This document shows, one piece after another, positions 8,221 through 16,798 of a stretch of 64,000 bases of DNA (the stretch's first letter is position 1; each line of letters starts with the position of its first letter). The translations under genes were made by a program, and so were the position numbers. Source of the DNA: CBDCGJ01 sp965238305 (lineage in GTDB: Bacteria > Pseudomonadota > Alphaproteobacteria > GCA-2731375); assembly GCA_965238305.1 (NCBI GenBank), contig CBDEHK010000001.1, positions 3,162,001 through 3,226,000 of the forward strand. Direction: 5' to 3'. Under the pieces are notes generated by a model. The model searched no databases. It was given only the letters and a program-made list of their open reading frames with translations, and was not told the DNA's origin.

Positions 8221-9696
8221 GTGATGCTCAAAACACTCTATGGAAAATTGGCATTTGCCTTGGTCGTGATCCTAACGGTGTTAAGTGCCGCCTACCTATT
8301 CCTGACCCTATCTACGACCCAATTATATCGCCTGGAAGTCACACAGCGGCTCAACAGGGATATAGCGGCTGGCATCGTCAAAGAAACCGTGTTGCTAAAA
8401 GATGGAGCGGTCAACAGTCCAGCTCTGGACAATTTGTTCCATGATTTGATGGTGATAAATCCCAGCATCGAAGTTTACCTGTTGGATCTTGCCGGGAGGA
8501 TCATCGCCTATAACGCGATACCGGGAAAAGTCCGTCGCGAAGCTGTTTCACTTCTCCCCATCAAACAATTTCTAAACGGTCAAGACGGACTACCGATCAA
8601 GGGGGACGATCCCCGCGATCAAAATCGACTGAAGGTGTTTTCAGCGACTGAGATTCAAGAAAACGGAAAAGCGTTCGGTTATCTGTACGTTGTCCTGGAT
8701 GGAGAAGGCTACGACAACGTCGTTGGGATGATCAAAAACAGCTTCATTCTGCGCTTGGCGGCAGGCATTGCTTTAGTTTGCTTGGTTGCCAGTTTGCTGA
8801 TCGGCCTCCTGTCATTTTCCTGGTTCACGCGTCGCCTGCGTCATCTGAATAATGCGGTGGATAGGTTTCGTGGAAACAATCTTTCAGCCGCGATCTCTTT
8901 GAATACCAAGCAGTTCAATGGTTCGGGAGATGAAATCGATGATCTTGCGCACGCCGTGGCACAGATGTCGCAGCACATTGTCACCCAAATGGAAGAGTTG
9001 AACCGTCACGACACCAACCGGCGCGACATGGTCGCCAATATCTCGCACGATCTTCGGACGCCTTTGACGGCACTAAGCGGTTATATCGAAACCCTGATGT
9101 TGCAAGGGACGAATTTATCCGCTGCCGCGCAAAAGGAATATCTGGGGCTTGCTCTAAAACAAAGCCGCCATCTTGGCCGCCTGGTAAGTGAATTATTCGA
9201 GCTCGCCAGACTTGAAAGCACCACGCCGGAACTTCAGTTGGAAACTTTTTGTTTTGCCGAACTCGTTCAAGACATCACCTTGAAATTCACCCAACAAGTG
9301 GATCAGCGTGGGCTGAAATTATCGACCAAATTCGCAGCTGACTTGCCCATGGTCGAAGGCGATCTTGCCCTCGTCGAACGCGCGCTCAGTAACCTGCTCG
9401 AAAACGCAATCCGTCATACGCCTGCTGGCGGTCATATTGAGCTATCTCTTAGCATGGACAATGGCCGTGTCCTGGCCTGTGTTAGCGATAATGGCCGCGG
9501 GATCGCAGGCGAACATTTGCCACACATCTTTGAACGCTTTTATCATGGCGGCGGTGACGACCAATCGGTCGGCGAAGGGTCGGGTCTCGGTCTCGCAATC
9601 GCTGAACGAATAACCAAATTACATGGCAGTGAATTGGCGGTCGCCAGCCGACTTGGCGAAGGCAGTCAATTTTCCTTCCACCTCACGACAGCCTAA
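8221..9696 (+). CDS. Membrane sensor histidine kinase (EnvZ-type layout)
   Basis: About 490 residues. Membrane helix 1 lies at about 8-30, followed by an extracytoplasmic sensor region of roughly 140 residues, helix 2 at about 177-200, a HAMP domain (RLRHLNNAVDRFRGNNL), a HisKA domain with phospho-acceptor His276 in NISHDLRTPLTALSG, and a HATPase domain with the N box NLLENAIRHTPAGG and glycine-rich G boxes (VSDNGRGI, GEGSGLGLAI). Start is GTG at 8221 or ATG at 8224, both adjacent to the regulator stop. It should phosphorylate the preceding response regulator; the sensor region matches no family I know. Confidence 0.92.
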   Translation: MMLKTLYGKLAFALVVILTVLSAAYLFLTLSTTQLYRLEVTQRLNRDIAAGIVKETVLLKDGAVNSPALDNLFHDLMVINPSIEVYLLDLAGRIIAYNAIPGKVRREAVSLLPIKQFLNGQDGLPIKGDDPRDQNRLKVFSATEIQENGKAFGYLYVVLDGEGYDNVVGMIKNSFILRLAAGIALVCLVASLLIGLLSFSWFTRRLRHLNNAVDRFRGNNLSAAISLNTKQFNGSGDEIDDLAHAVAQMSQHIVTQMEELNRHDTNRRDMVANISHDLRTPLTALSGYIETLMLQGTNLSAAAQKEYLGLALKQSRHLGRLVSELFELARLESTTPELQLETFCFAELVQDITLKFTQQVDQRGLKLSTKFAADLPMVEGDLALVERALSNLLENAIRHTPAGGHIELSLSMDNGRVLACVSDNGRGIAGEHLPHIFERFYHGGGDDQSVGEGSGLGLAIAERITKLHGSELAVASRLGEGSQFSFHLTTA

Positions 9697-9784
9697 CTTC
9701 TCGCTATCCAAGATGTGACCGCAATTCGCCGTTCGTGAGACATTCGTGATAATTTTGCGACTGTCCCGTGAAGTTTACCGCGCA

Positions 9785-9836
9785 CTGTTGTTGAACGCTT
9801 TACCCGACAGGTCGAGCGCATGAAATCCAACAACAG
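9785..9836 (+). promoter_or_regulatory. Possible 5'-UTR hairpin overlapping the ribosome site
   Basis: CTGTTGTTG (9785-9793) and CAACAACAG (9828-9836) are perfect 9-base complements. The 3' arm overlaps the AGGTGA ribosome site of the next gene (ATG at 9845). In RNA, pairing could hide the site and repress translation. The loop is 34 bases and unstructured to the eye apart from a short CGCT/AGCG pairing. Confidence 0.35.
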
Positions 9837-9844
9837 GTGAAAAA

Positions 9845-10213
9845 ATGATCAAAAATATTCTTAAAAAAACCGCATTTGCACTGGCAGTGGTAGCGAGCAC
9901 GATGATGGTGGCCAATATTGCTAGCGCGCACGATTTTGGCAATAATAAAGGCGGTCGTGGCAATGGCCCTGTGATCTATGTACCTGGACAGGGGCTATTC
10001 TATGACTCAATCGTCCTTAAAGATTTACCATTTGAAGGCGTTTTTCAAAAACTAGAAGCGGCCGGACCGTCGGGTCTGCAAACCGAATTCGGCCTAGGTG
10101 ACACAGGCTATCTCGGCGGCCGTTGGTGGATGGACGACGGCAACGGTACTATGGGACCAGAAGACCATTATTTCCTCTGTCCCCTTCTCGGTCCTGGTCG
10201 CGAAGAAGAATAA
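9845..10213 (+). CDS. Small exported protein of unknown function
   Basis: A 122-residue protein. A Lys-rich start and hydrophobic stretch (FALAVVASTMMVANIASAHD) give a clear Sec signal peptide with cleavage after ASA, so the mature chain of about 94 residues is periplasmic or secreted. The mature part is Gly- and acid-rich (PVIYVPGQGLFYDS, GDTGYLGGRWWMDDGNGT, a C-terminal FLCPLLGPGREEE) with one Cys. No family recognised. It follows the histidine kinase by about 150 bases and could be a target of that system; a hairpin spans its ribosome site and an inverted repeat follows its stop. Confidence 0.6.
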   Translation: MIKNILKKTAFALAVVASTMMVANIASAHDFGNNKGGRGNGPVIYVPGQGLFYDSIVLKDLPFEGVFQKLEAAGPSGLQTEFGLGDTGYLGGRWWMDDGNGTMGPEDHYFLCPLLGPGREEE

Positions 10214-10236
10214 AAAAAAAGAAAACGAAACTATCT

Positions 10237-10274
10237 GAAATGGCGTCTGTCATTATTCTGGTGGGCGCCATTTC
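10237..10274 (+). terminator. Inverted repeat after the small exported protein
   Basis: GAAATGGCG and CGCCATTTC are perfect 9-base arms around a 20-base loop. There is no clean T-run after it, so it is either a weak or factor-dependent terminator or an RNA-stabilising hairpin. Confidence 0.4.
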
Positions 10275-10408
10275 CAATTTCCCCCCGAAGATATTTCTCC
10301 ATCCCTGACTGTTTTCGATTTTTTTGGCATTATTGACAGGTGGCGCGTGCTTGGCCATGCTCTGAATATGATCAAACGGTAATTTCTATCCATTTGTGGA
10401 TTTTAATC

Positions 10409-11569
10409 ATGGGCATTCAAGCTGTTGAACAAACTGCTGATTATGGCGTCGACGAAACCTTGATGCAGGACTATTTGCGAGCCGGCGAAAAGAAAGCTTA
10501 TGCCCTTGGCAATCGTGGCCCAATCCGCTTCGACAAAAATGGTGCGTTACACGAAGACATACTGGACGCTTATTGGCGTTGCGGGTTTTATGTTTTCGAA
10601 GGCGTCGTCGGCGCCGACGAACTAAGCAAAATCGAAATAGATTTTCTGAGTATTTTAGACCGTCTACCGAATGAAGAAGGTTCACTTGTTGATGCCAAAG
10701 GCCGTCCGGCCCTGGCGATCGACTGTGAAGCACCGACATTGTTTTGGTCGAAACCGCTGGCCGATCCCTTTGGCGGCACGGATCTGGCGAATGGCCGGCA
10801 TCCGGTGAAAATGAAAGAGCCGACACCAGCCAGCGATGCGCCGAAAGATATTGTTTATCTGATCTTGGGTTCGCTGCAATTTTCTGATGCCTGTTTGCGG
10901 GTTTATGGACATCCTGAGTTATTGAAAGTCGCGGCGGCAATCAATGGCGATGATTTTGTGCCCTTTACCGATGCGCTGTTCATCAAAGAACCGGGGCTCG
11001 GTGCCTCCGTCGCCTGGCATCAAGACGGCACCACCCATTGGGACAGCCCAAACTGGGACCAAAGTAGCCATGGTTTCAACTTCATGGCTCAACTTTATGG
11101 CAGCACGCCCGCCAACGGCGTCTGGGTCGTCCCCGGTACGCAGAAACGCGGCAAGGTGGATATCGAACAAATGGTCGCGGATGCTGGCACCGAACGCTTA
11201 ACCGACGCCGTGCCGATCGTTTGCGCTCCTGGTGACGTCGCCATCACCAACCGGCAGGCCCTACATGGCTCTTTCGCCAATACCAGTCCCGATTGGCGGG
11301 TTACGGTGAATTTTGGCTTCCATCGCTTAAGCTCTGTCCTCGGTGTCCACGGCGGCGGCATCCATAGCGCCCCCGCGGTCTATGACGCCGCCCGCATTCA
11401 TCAGCGTTCCCGCCTCATCGGCTACGCCATCGACGCCCGCCGCCAGCACTTCCCGGATGAGACCCCGTTCGTCTACAAACCGCATGCGGCAGCGGGTGAA
11501 ACTTACCCCTGGAACGAAGATAGCCGCAACGACCTACACGATTATAATCTGCTGGATTTGAGTATTTAG
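10409..11569 (+). CDS. Phytanoyl-CoA dioxygenase (PhyH) family protein
   Basis: About 386 residues from the ATG with TGTGGA eight bases upstream. Non-heme Fe(II)/2-oxoglutarate oxygenase of the PhyH family: the iron triad is visible as His204-x-Asp206 in AWHQDGTTHW and His286 in ALHGSFANTS, with Arg297 (DWRVTVN) placed to bind 2-oxoglutarate. The segment GVWVVPGTQKRGK is typical of the family. PhyH proteins hydroxylate at C-alpha of acyl-CoAs or act on many small molecules. It converges on, and overlaps by three bases, a ThDP-dependent enzyme gene; together they could form an alpha-oxidation-like pair, but this is inference. Confidence 0.83.
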   Translation: MGIQAVEQTADYGVDETLMQDYLRAGEKKAYALGNRGPIRFDKNGALHEDILDAYWRCGFYVFEGVVGADELSKIEIDFLSILDRLPNEEGSLVDAKGRPALAIDCEAPTLFWSKPLADPFGGTDLANGRHPVKMKEPTPASDAPKDIVYLILGSLQFSDACLRVYGHPELLKVAAAINGDDFVPFTDALFIKEPGLGASVAWHQDGTTHWDSPNWDQSSHGFNFMAQLYGSTPANGVWVVPGTQKRGKVDIEQMVADAGTERLTDAVPIVCAPGDVAITNRQALHGSFANTSPDWRVTVNFGFHRLSSVLGVHGGGIHSAPAVYDAARIHQRSRLIGYAIDARRQHFPDETPFVYKPHAAAGETYPWNEDSRNDLHDYNLLDLSI

Positions 11570-13197
11570 GCAAAGCGCGAGATCTCGGTCTCTTTGCAGG
11601 TGATGAACTCCAGCAAGGCTGGAGTACCAGCCTGTGTCTGTTCGATGCCGCGTTGGATGGCAGGGATGATTTCGGCGGGCTCGGTGATGCGTTCACCGTA
11701 GGCACCGAAGGCGCGGGCCATGGCGGCGTAGTCGCCGGAGATATCGGTGGAACGATATTTCTCTGTTGAGACCGGCATCACTTTCAACTCGATAGCCATG
11801 GAAAAATTATTCAACAGGATCGACAGGATCGGAATGCGTTCCCTGACCGCGGTTTCGAAATCCATGCCGGTGAAGCCGATGGCGGCATCGCCCCAGACAT
11901 TGATGCAAAGGGCGTCCGGTCGCACCAGCTTCGCCCCCATAGCCAGGCCCAGGCCATAACCCAACTGTGTCGTCTTACCCCAGCCGATATAACTCAATGG
12001 CGTGGTGGCGCGCCAAAATGGCGTCAACTGATCGCGCGGCGAGCCGGCATCATGAGTAATAATAGTATTGTCGATATCCACGGTCTGTTGCAAATCCCAC
12101 AACACCCGATAGGGCGACAGCGGTGCCTGGTCGGAGGTCAGTTTGGGCATCCATTTTGCTAGCCATTCGCTGCGCACCGCTTCGATCTTGGCGGCGATGG
12201 GAGCAGCGTCGCGCGGACTATCGACCTGCGCGTCGACGGCAGCGATCACCGCCTCCAAAGTCAAGGCGGCGTCCCCTAATAAGCCTATTTCAATTTCGAT
12301 ATCCTTGTTCAGGTCCATTGGATCGAGAGTTGCCTGAATAATACGTTTACCGGCGGGCATGGTGTAACCAAAACTGGTCTCGGTAAAACTGCAGCCAACG
12401 CCGAAGATCACATCAGCGGCTTGCAGGAAATCATGCAGCGGTTTTGGACTGGCCAGACCACCTGCCCCAAGCGACAGTGGATGGGTTTCGGGAAACGCAC
12501 TTTTGCCGCCCAACGAAGTGCAAACCGGGATCGCCAACAGTTCGGCCAGTTGTTTTAGTTGCGGCCAGGCTTCCGCATAATGCACCCCCTGGCCGGCGTA
12601 GATCACCGGGCGTTCGGCGGCGATCAAAATCTCTACCGCCTTCGCAACGTCCACCGTATCGGGACAATAACGGGTCGACATCACCGGTTTATAGTCCAAC
12701 GGTTCCGATAGCTCATCATTGAAGACATCGACCGGGACTTCGACGACGACCGGCGCGCCCTTACCATTGCGCAATCGGGTGAAGGCGCGGCGCATGATGT
12801 TTGCCACTTCATCGGCGCTGGTCACCGGCTCCGTGGTTTTGGCGATCGGCTTCATGGTCTGGGTCGAATTAAAGTTGGGCGTGACATGGGCCAGTTTGCG
12901 GGCATAACCCATCGGCAGGACCAGGATCGGTACCCCTTCGCCAAATGCCTGTGCCACCCCGCCATAGGCGTTTTCCGAGCCGGGGCCGTGCTGCATCGCA
13001 AAAACACCGACGTTTTTGCCCGAGGTCAGTCGGCTCATCGCATCGGCCATGTGCAGGCCAACCCGTTCCTGACGAACGATGATGGGGCGGATATCCCAAC
13101 GCGCCGCGATTTCCAACAAATGATTGACCGGATAACCGATGATGCATTCAGTGCCTTCTCGTTTCAGGATTTCAATAATGGCTTCTGCGGCTTTCAT
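11566..13197 (-). CDS. ThDP-dependent enzyme (acetolactate synthase / 2-hydroxyacyl-CoA lyase superfamily)
   Basis: A 543-residue enzyme with the usual three domains: PYR (residues about 1-170) with catalytic Glu44 in VRQERVG, a central Rossmann-like domain, and a PP domain with the ThDP-metal motif running from WGDAAIGF to LLNN. The first GDG glycine is followed by Ala instead of Gly, a mild departure. A strong AAGGAGG precedes the ATG. Family members include acetolactate synthase, sulfoacetaldehyde acetyltransferase, oxalyl-CoA decarboxylase and 2-hydroxyacyl-CoA lyase; sequence reading alone does not choose between them. It lies 14 bases behind a PaaI-type thioesterase gene in one operon. 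Confidence 0.82.
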   Translation of the reverse strand: MKAAEAIIEILKREGTECIIGYPVNHLLEIAARWDIRPIIVRQERVGLHMADAMSRLTSGKNVGVFAMQHGPGSENAYGGVAQAFGEGVPILVLPMGYARKLAHVTPNFNSTQTMKPIAKTTEPVTSADEVANIMRRAFTRLRNGKGAPVVVEVPVDVFNDELSEPLDYKPVMSTRYCPDTVDVAKAVEILIAAERPVIYAGQGVHYAEAWPQLKQLAELLAIPVCTSLGGKSAFPETHPLSLGAGGLASPKPLHDFLQAADVIFGVGCSFTETSFGYTMPAGKRIIQATLDPMDLNKDIEIEIGLLGDAALTLEAVIAAVDAQVDSPRDAAPIAAKIEAVRSEWLAKWMPKLTSDQAPLSPYRVLWDLQQTVDIDNTIITHDAGSPRDQLTPFWRATTPLSYIGWGKTTQLGYGLGLAMGAKLVRPDALCINVWGDAAIGFTGMDFETAVRERIPILSILLNNFSMAIELKVMPVSTEKYRSTDISGDYAAMARAFGAYGERITEPAEIIPAIQRGIEQTQAGTPALLEFITCKETEISRFA

Positions 13198-13211
13198 TTG
13201 CTTATCCTCCT

Positions 13212-13637
13212 TCAGGCATCGAGTATCAATTGTGTTTGGGTGACTAACGCAGCCAAGCGGCCATCACTTTTTCGGGTAATCCGGGTCTCCCATACATAGG
13301 TCGTCCGGCCCCGATGCAGCGGCACGGCAATCGCAACCGCGACGTCACCGAGCAATACCGGAGCAAAAAAATTGCTTTTACTTTCAATCGTCGTCGTCCC
13401 TTGGCCTTCTGCTAAACAAACCGCGGTACTCATAGCGCCGGCAGTATCTGCCAAGCTCATCATCGCGCCACCGTGCAGGCTTTCCATATTATTGCACATA
13501 TCCGCCTCCACGGGCATTTCTGCCACGACCTTGTTGGGTGACGCTTCAACAAAAGTGATGCCGACTTTACGACTGAAAGGCGGCTGCCGGCGACGTAAGT
13601 TCGCAAGCATATCTCGATCTTGTTTTAATAGGCTCAT
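13212..13637 (-). CDS. PaaI-type hotdog thioesterase
   Basis: A 141-residue hotdog-fold protein. The pattern NNMESLHGGAMMSLADTAGA is the PaaI-family active-site loop and helix, followed by TIESKSNFFAPVLLGDV and a final beta strand set (TTYVWETRITRKSDGRLAA). Such enzymes hydrolyse acyl- or aryl-CoA thioesters. It is the first gene of a two-gene minus-strand operon with the ThDP enzyme and is divergent from the chemoreceptor-globin gene. The ribosome site is weak. Confidence 0.82.
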   Translation of the reverse strand: MSLLKQDRDMLANLRRRQPPFSRKVGITFVEASPNKVVAEMPVEADMCNNMESLHGGAMMSLADTAGAMSTAVCLAEGQGTTTIESKSNFFAPVLLGDVAVAIAVPLHRGRTTYVWETRITRKSDGRLAALVTQTQLILDA

Positions 13638-13777
13638 GGCGGGGAATTCTTCGTTTCGTGGCGAGTTAGAAGTTGAATCTAAAGCATATCGACCTTTAGC
13701 GAAACTTTAACCTTCCCCAGCCATGATCAACCGGACAACCGCATCGCAACACCGTTTGCGGCTAATTTAATCAATGG

Positions 13778-14563
13778 ATGGTAATGATGCAGGCTGCTAT
13801 TGAAGAAATATCGACCTTGATCGAACAACTGGGGACGGATTTGAAAGAAATTCGCGATGTCGCAAAAGATATTAGCGAAATAGCCTCACAGACAAATTTG
13901 CTGGCCCTGAACGCGACGATCGAAGCCGCGCGTGCCGGCGAAGCTGGGCGCGGTTTCGCAGTTGTCGCCGGTGAAGTTAAGTCTCTTTCCGGCAGCACCC
14001 GGGAAGCGACCGAACAAATCGACAATGTAGTCAAAATGGTCTCGTCAAGGATCGATACTTTGACAAATTCGGTCAATGGTTTGTCCGCTGTCGAAGCGCC
14101 GGTGCCACTGCCGCAAGCAACGCCACCGCAAACAACGCCGTTACCTGAAGTCAGCCCAAATGATATCAGATTGGTGCAATCGAGTTTCGCAAAAGTTGTT
14201 CCTGTCGCCGAACAAGCAGCTGAGATATTTTACAATCGACTATTCGAAATCGATCCTTCCGTCCGGTCAATGTTCAAGGGTGATATCGCAGAACAGGGTC
14301 AAAAATTGATGGCGACGTTGAAAGTTGCGGTAAATGGCCTGTCCAAGCCTGATACGATCATACCGGTGATCGAAGAACTTGGTCGTCGTCACGTTGGATA
14401 TGGGGTTCGGGACGATCACTATGATACCGTTGGTGCGGCCCTGCTTTTCACTCTGGAGAAAGGTTTAGGCGATGATTTCGACATCGATACGCAGAACGCC
14501 TGGGCTTCAGCTTATAATTTACTCGCCACCGTAATGATAAATGCCGCTTCGGAAACACATTGA
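13778..14563 (+). CDS. Chemoreceptor signalling tip fused to a C-terminal globin
   Basis: A 261-residue soluble protein with two parts. Residues 1-105 match the conserved hairpin tip of methyl-accepting chemotaxis proteins (IASQTNLLALNATIEAARAG followed by EAGRGFAVVAGEVKSL), the part that contacts CheA and CheW. A Pro/Thr-rich linker (about 106-127) leads to a bacterial haemoglobin domain with Tyr152 at B10, Phe166 at CD1, a likely Gln175 at E7 and proximal His205 in RRHVGYGV. No membrane helix or other sensor is present, and an in-frame stop at 13763-13765 rules out a longer N-terminus. The order is opposite to classic globin-coupled sensors. Likely an O2 or NO sensor, by inference. Confidence 0.88.
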   Translation: MVMMQAAIEEISTLIEQLGTDLKEIRDVAKDISEIASQTNLLALNATIEAARAGEAGRGFAVVAGEVKSLSGSTREATEQIDNVVKMVSSRIDTLTNSVNGLSAVEAPVPLPQATPPQTTPLPEVSPNDIRLVQSSFAKVVPVAEQAAEIFYNRLFEIDPSVRSMFKGDIAEQGQKLMATLKVAVNGLSKPDTIIPVIEELGRRHVGYGVRDDHYDTVGAALLFTLEKGLGDDFDIDTQNAWASAYNLLATVMINAASETH

Positions 14564-14614
14564 ACCGGCAATAACTGGGGGCTGTGGCGGTACTTCGAAT
14601 TGATCGAACAACAA

Positions 14615-15211
14615 TCAGATCAAGTTTTGCAAGCGCTGAAGTTGCGGCTCCTCAATGTTGAGATGCCGCAGTTCGGCAATTGTATTGTTCAGATACTCAA
14701 TGCATGAGCCACGTTCGCCAACCGCTTGGGCGATATAAGACGCCGTGTCCTGCGGCGACAATCGATCAGCGAATTGAATGCTTTGAGAATTGGCAGTGAA
14801 GGTGATTGCCGTCGCATTTGCATCCGCTGTATCGATATCGAACCAGCTTGGCCGATAGACATCGGTCCACATTTCCCGTTCCCAAAGCTGTTTCAGCGCC
14901 TCATCCATATTTTCTGGCGCGATCTTGAATAAAATTCCGTCGCAATAGTTACCCGGCAGCAAACCCAACCCCAGGCCCGGATAGGCCAATGTGCCACGCG
15001 CCAAAGTTGTCCAGATACACATCGCCCGGTGCCAATTGCGCAGACGCGCCGGCACCTTATCGACATACGCAAATCCAGGGTCCCACATCAAACTGCCATA
15101 GGCAAAAACCCAAACGCCGTCGGTGATATCTCGATCGCACAAACAGTCGCGCATCGACTTATTACGGACGTCGCTTGAAAGAGGTGTGAAGAGGGTTTTG
15201 AAAATTCGCAT
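14615..15211 (-). CDS. ChaC-like gamma-glutamylcyclotransferase
   Basis: A 198-residue protein with the ChaC hallmarks: WVFAYGSLMWDPGF (substrate-binding YGSL loop), LRNWHRAMCIWTTLARGT, GLGLGLLPGNYCDG and LWEREMW, whose first Glu is the likely catalytic base. Bacterial ChaC cleaves glutathione to 5-oxoproline and Cys-Gly in the cytoplasm. The length is slightly below E. coli ChaC, as the C-terminus is short. The next gene, a VOC protein, is 23 bases upstream on the same strand, so they may share a transcript. Confidence 0.85.
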   Translation of the reverse strand: MRIFKTLFTPLSSDVRNKSMRDCLCDRDITDGVWVFAYGSLMWDPGFAYVDKVPARLRNWHRAMCIWTTLARGTLAYPGLGLGLLPGNYCDGILFKIAPENMDEALKQLWEREMWTDVYRPSWFDIDTADANATAITFTANSQSIQFADRLSPQDTASYIAQAVGERGSCIEYLNNTIAELRHLNIEEPQLQRLQNLI

Positions 15212-15234
15212 CGACGGCTTGGGCCTTCACATCT

Positions 15235-15687
15235 TCAATCAGGTGCCATTCCCTTTTCCGTCAACTCTTTGACGGCATTGTCATTTTTTTCCAGATCGTC
15301 AAGACCCATGCCCCGCAAGATATTGGGTGCTTTGGTGAACTGAATATTCTGATAGCTAATTATCTCAACCCGATTGCCCCACGGATCGAAAAAATCCAGA
15401 AATCGACCCGGCAAGGCATCAATGCCTAATTCTATTAATTTTGCCCGCACGACTTCTTTATTATCGACCACTAGACCAAAATGCCGATTGACGTCATCAG
15501 GCTGATTGCGCCCTTTGCTGAGCGCTAAAAACTGGTCGCCTAGATCAATAAAGGCGTCGGTTTTGCTTTTGCTCCTGATTTCAAATTCAAATATGCTGCC
15601 GTAGAAAGCCAAAGCTTCGTCAATGTCTCCGACTTCCAGGGCGACATGGTTAAAACCCAGCGCCCGCGCCTTTTTTAGTTCCGCCAT
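15235..15687 (-). CDS. VOC (glyoxalase/dioxygenase-fold) protein
   Basis: A 150-residue single VOC module plus a C-terminal tail. Features are FNHVALEVGDIDEALAFYG at the first beta-alpha unit, FIDLGDQFLALSKG, RHFGLVVDNKEVV and FFDPWGNRVEIISYQN with the typical DPxGNxxE end carrying a metal-ligand Glu. Members include glyoxalase I, fosfomycin resistance proteins and dioxygenases; the substrate here is unknown. The tail (about residues 123-150, charged, helical) is extra to the fold. Probably in an operon with the ChaC gene. Confidence 0.82.
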   Translation of the reverse strand: MAELKKARALGFNHVALEVGDIDEALAFYGSIFEFEIRSKSKTDAFIDLGDQFLALSKGRNQPDDVNRHFGLVVDNKEVVRAKLIELGIDALPGRFLDFFDPWGNRVEIISYQNIQFTKAPNILRGMGLDDLEKNDNAVKELTEKGMAPD

Positions 15688-15824
15688 TTGAAATCCTCAT
15701 CATTTTCTTGAACTCTACTATTAAATAGGGTTCAAGTCGTCGTCTTCAATCCTTCTGCTTGCGACAACGGCTTGGAAACTATATCTCTTGCACCAGCAAA
15801 TAGTGGGATTTGAGAACGAATGAA

Positions 15825-16781
15825 ATGACAATCACATTGGCACCGATGGAAGGGGTTGTTGACGCCAACATGCGCGAAATACTGACACATGTGGGCGGTT
15901 TCGATCTCTGTGTGACGGAATTCATTCGCGTCAGCACAATGTTATTTCCAGCCCGTAAATTCCACGACGCTTGCCCCGAACTTTTGAACGGCGGGACAAC
16001 AACCGCCGGCACGCCTGTGCATATTCAGTTAATGGGCGGCGACCCGCTGTTGATGGCGGAAAACGCGGCTTTCGTCGCTGAACTAGGGGCGCCCGGTATC
16101 GACATCAATTTTGGCTGTCCGGCGAAATGCGTCAACCGGCGTGACGCCGGTGCGGCCTTGTTGCAATGGCCTGAACGACTGCATCAGATTGTACAGCATG
16201 TGCGTGCTGCCGTGCCCAAGGATATTCCAGTTAGCGCCAAGATGCGGCTTGGATTTCAAGATAAATCCCTAGCGATCGAAAATGCGCAGGCGATTGAAAC
16301 GGGTGGGGCCGGGAAACTTACTGTCCATGCGCGGACCAAAGAGGAAGGCTATCGCCCGCCAGCACATTGGGAATGGTTGGCCCGCGTGCGTGAGGCAGTC
16401 AATATTCCAATCGTCGCAAATGGTGAAATTTGGAGCCTTGAAGATTATCGCCGTTGTCTAGAGATTAGCGGCTGCCAGGATGTCATGATCGGTCGGGGCG
16501 TCATCGCCCGACCGGACCTTGCGCTTATTATTCAAGCCAATCAAAACGGACGCCAAATCGATCAAAACGATTGGCGGCGTATTCTTACTTTTTTGGTCAG
16601 CTATTACGATCTGATGATCTTGCGTGGTGGCGACAAGCCAAATTACGTCGGCATCGCCGGGCGCCTGAAACAATGGATCAAGTTACTTGGTCGCAGTTAT
16701 CCCGAAGCGGTCGATTTATTCAACGAAGTTCGCCGCATTCGTGAACCGGAAGAAATTGTTCAACTCGCCAAAGCAGCCTAA
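15825..16781 (+). CDS. dusC: tRNA-dihydrouridine(16) synthase, DusC type
   Basis: A 318-residue FMN enzyme reducing uridine to dihydrouridine in tRNA. ATG at 15825 gives the normal family N-terminus TITLAPMEGVVD; an upstream TTG in frame is less likely. Seen: the FMN barrel, INFGCPAKCVNRRDAGAALL with catalytic Cys98 (the same number as in E. coli DusC), AKMRLGFQD, TVHARTKEEGY with the flavin-contacting His, and the GEIW and DVMIGRGVIARP phosphate-binding ends. The ETGGAGKLTVHARTK stretch and C-terminal helical domain fit the DusC branch. Single gene. Confidence 0.9.
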   Translation: MTITLAPMEGVVDANMREILTHVGGFDLCVTEFIRVSTMLFPARKFHDACPELLNGGTTTAGTPVHIQLMGGDPLLMAENAAFVAELGAPGIDINFGCPAKCVNRRDAGAALLQWPERLHQIVQHVRAAVPKDIPVSAKMRLGFQDKSLAIENAQAIETGGAGKLTVHARTKEEGYRPPAHWEWLARVREAVNIPIVANGEIWSLEDYRRCLEISGCQDVMIGRGVIARPDLALIIQANQNGRQIDQNDWRRILTFLVSYYDLMILRGGDKPNYVGIAGRLKQWIKLLGRSYPEAVDLFNEVRRIREPEEIVQLAKAA

Positions 16782-16798
16782 TATCCGCGATTCCGCGC

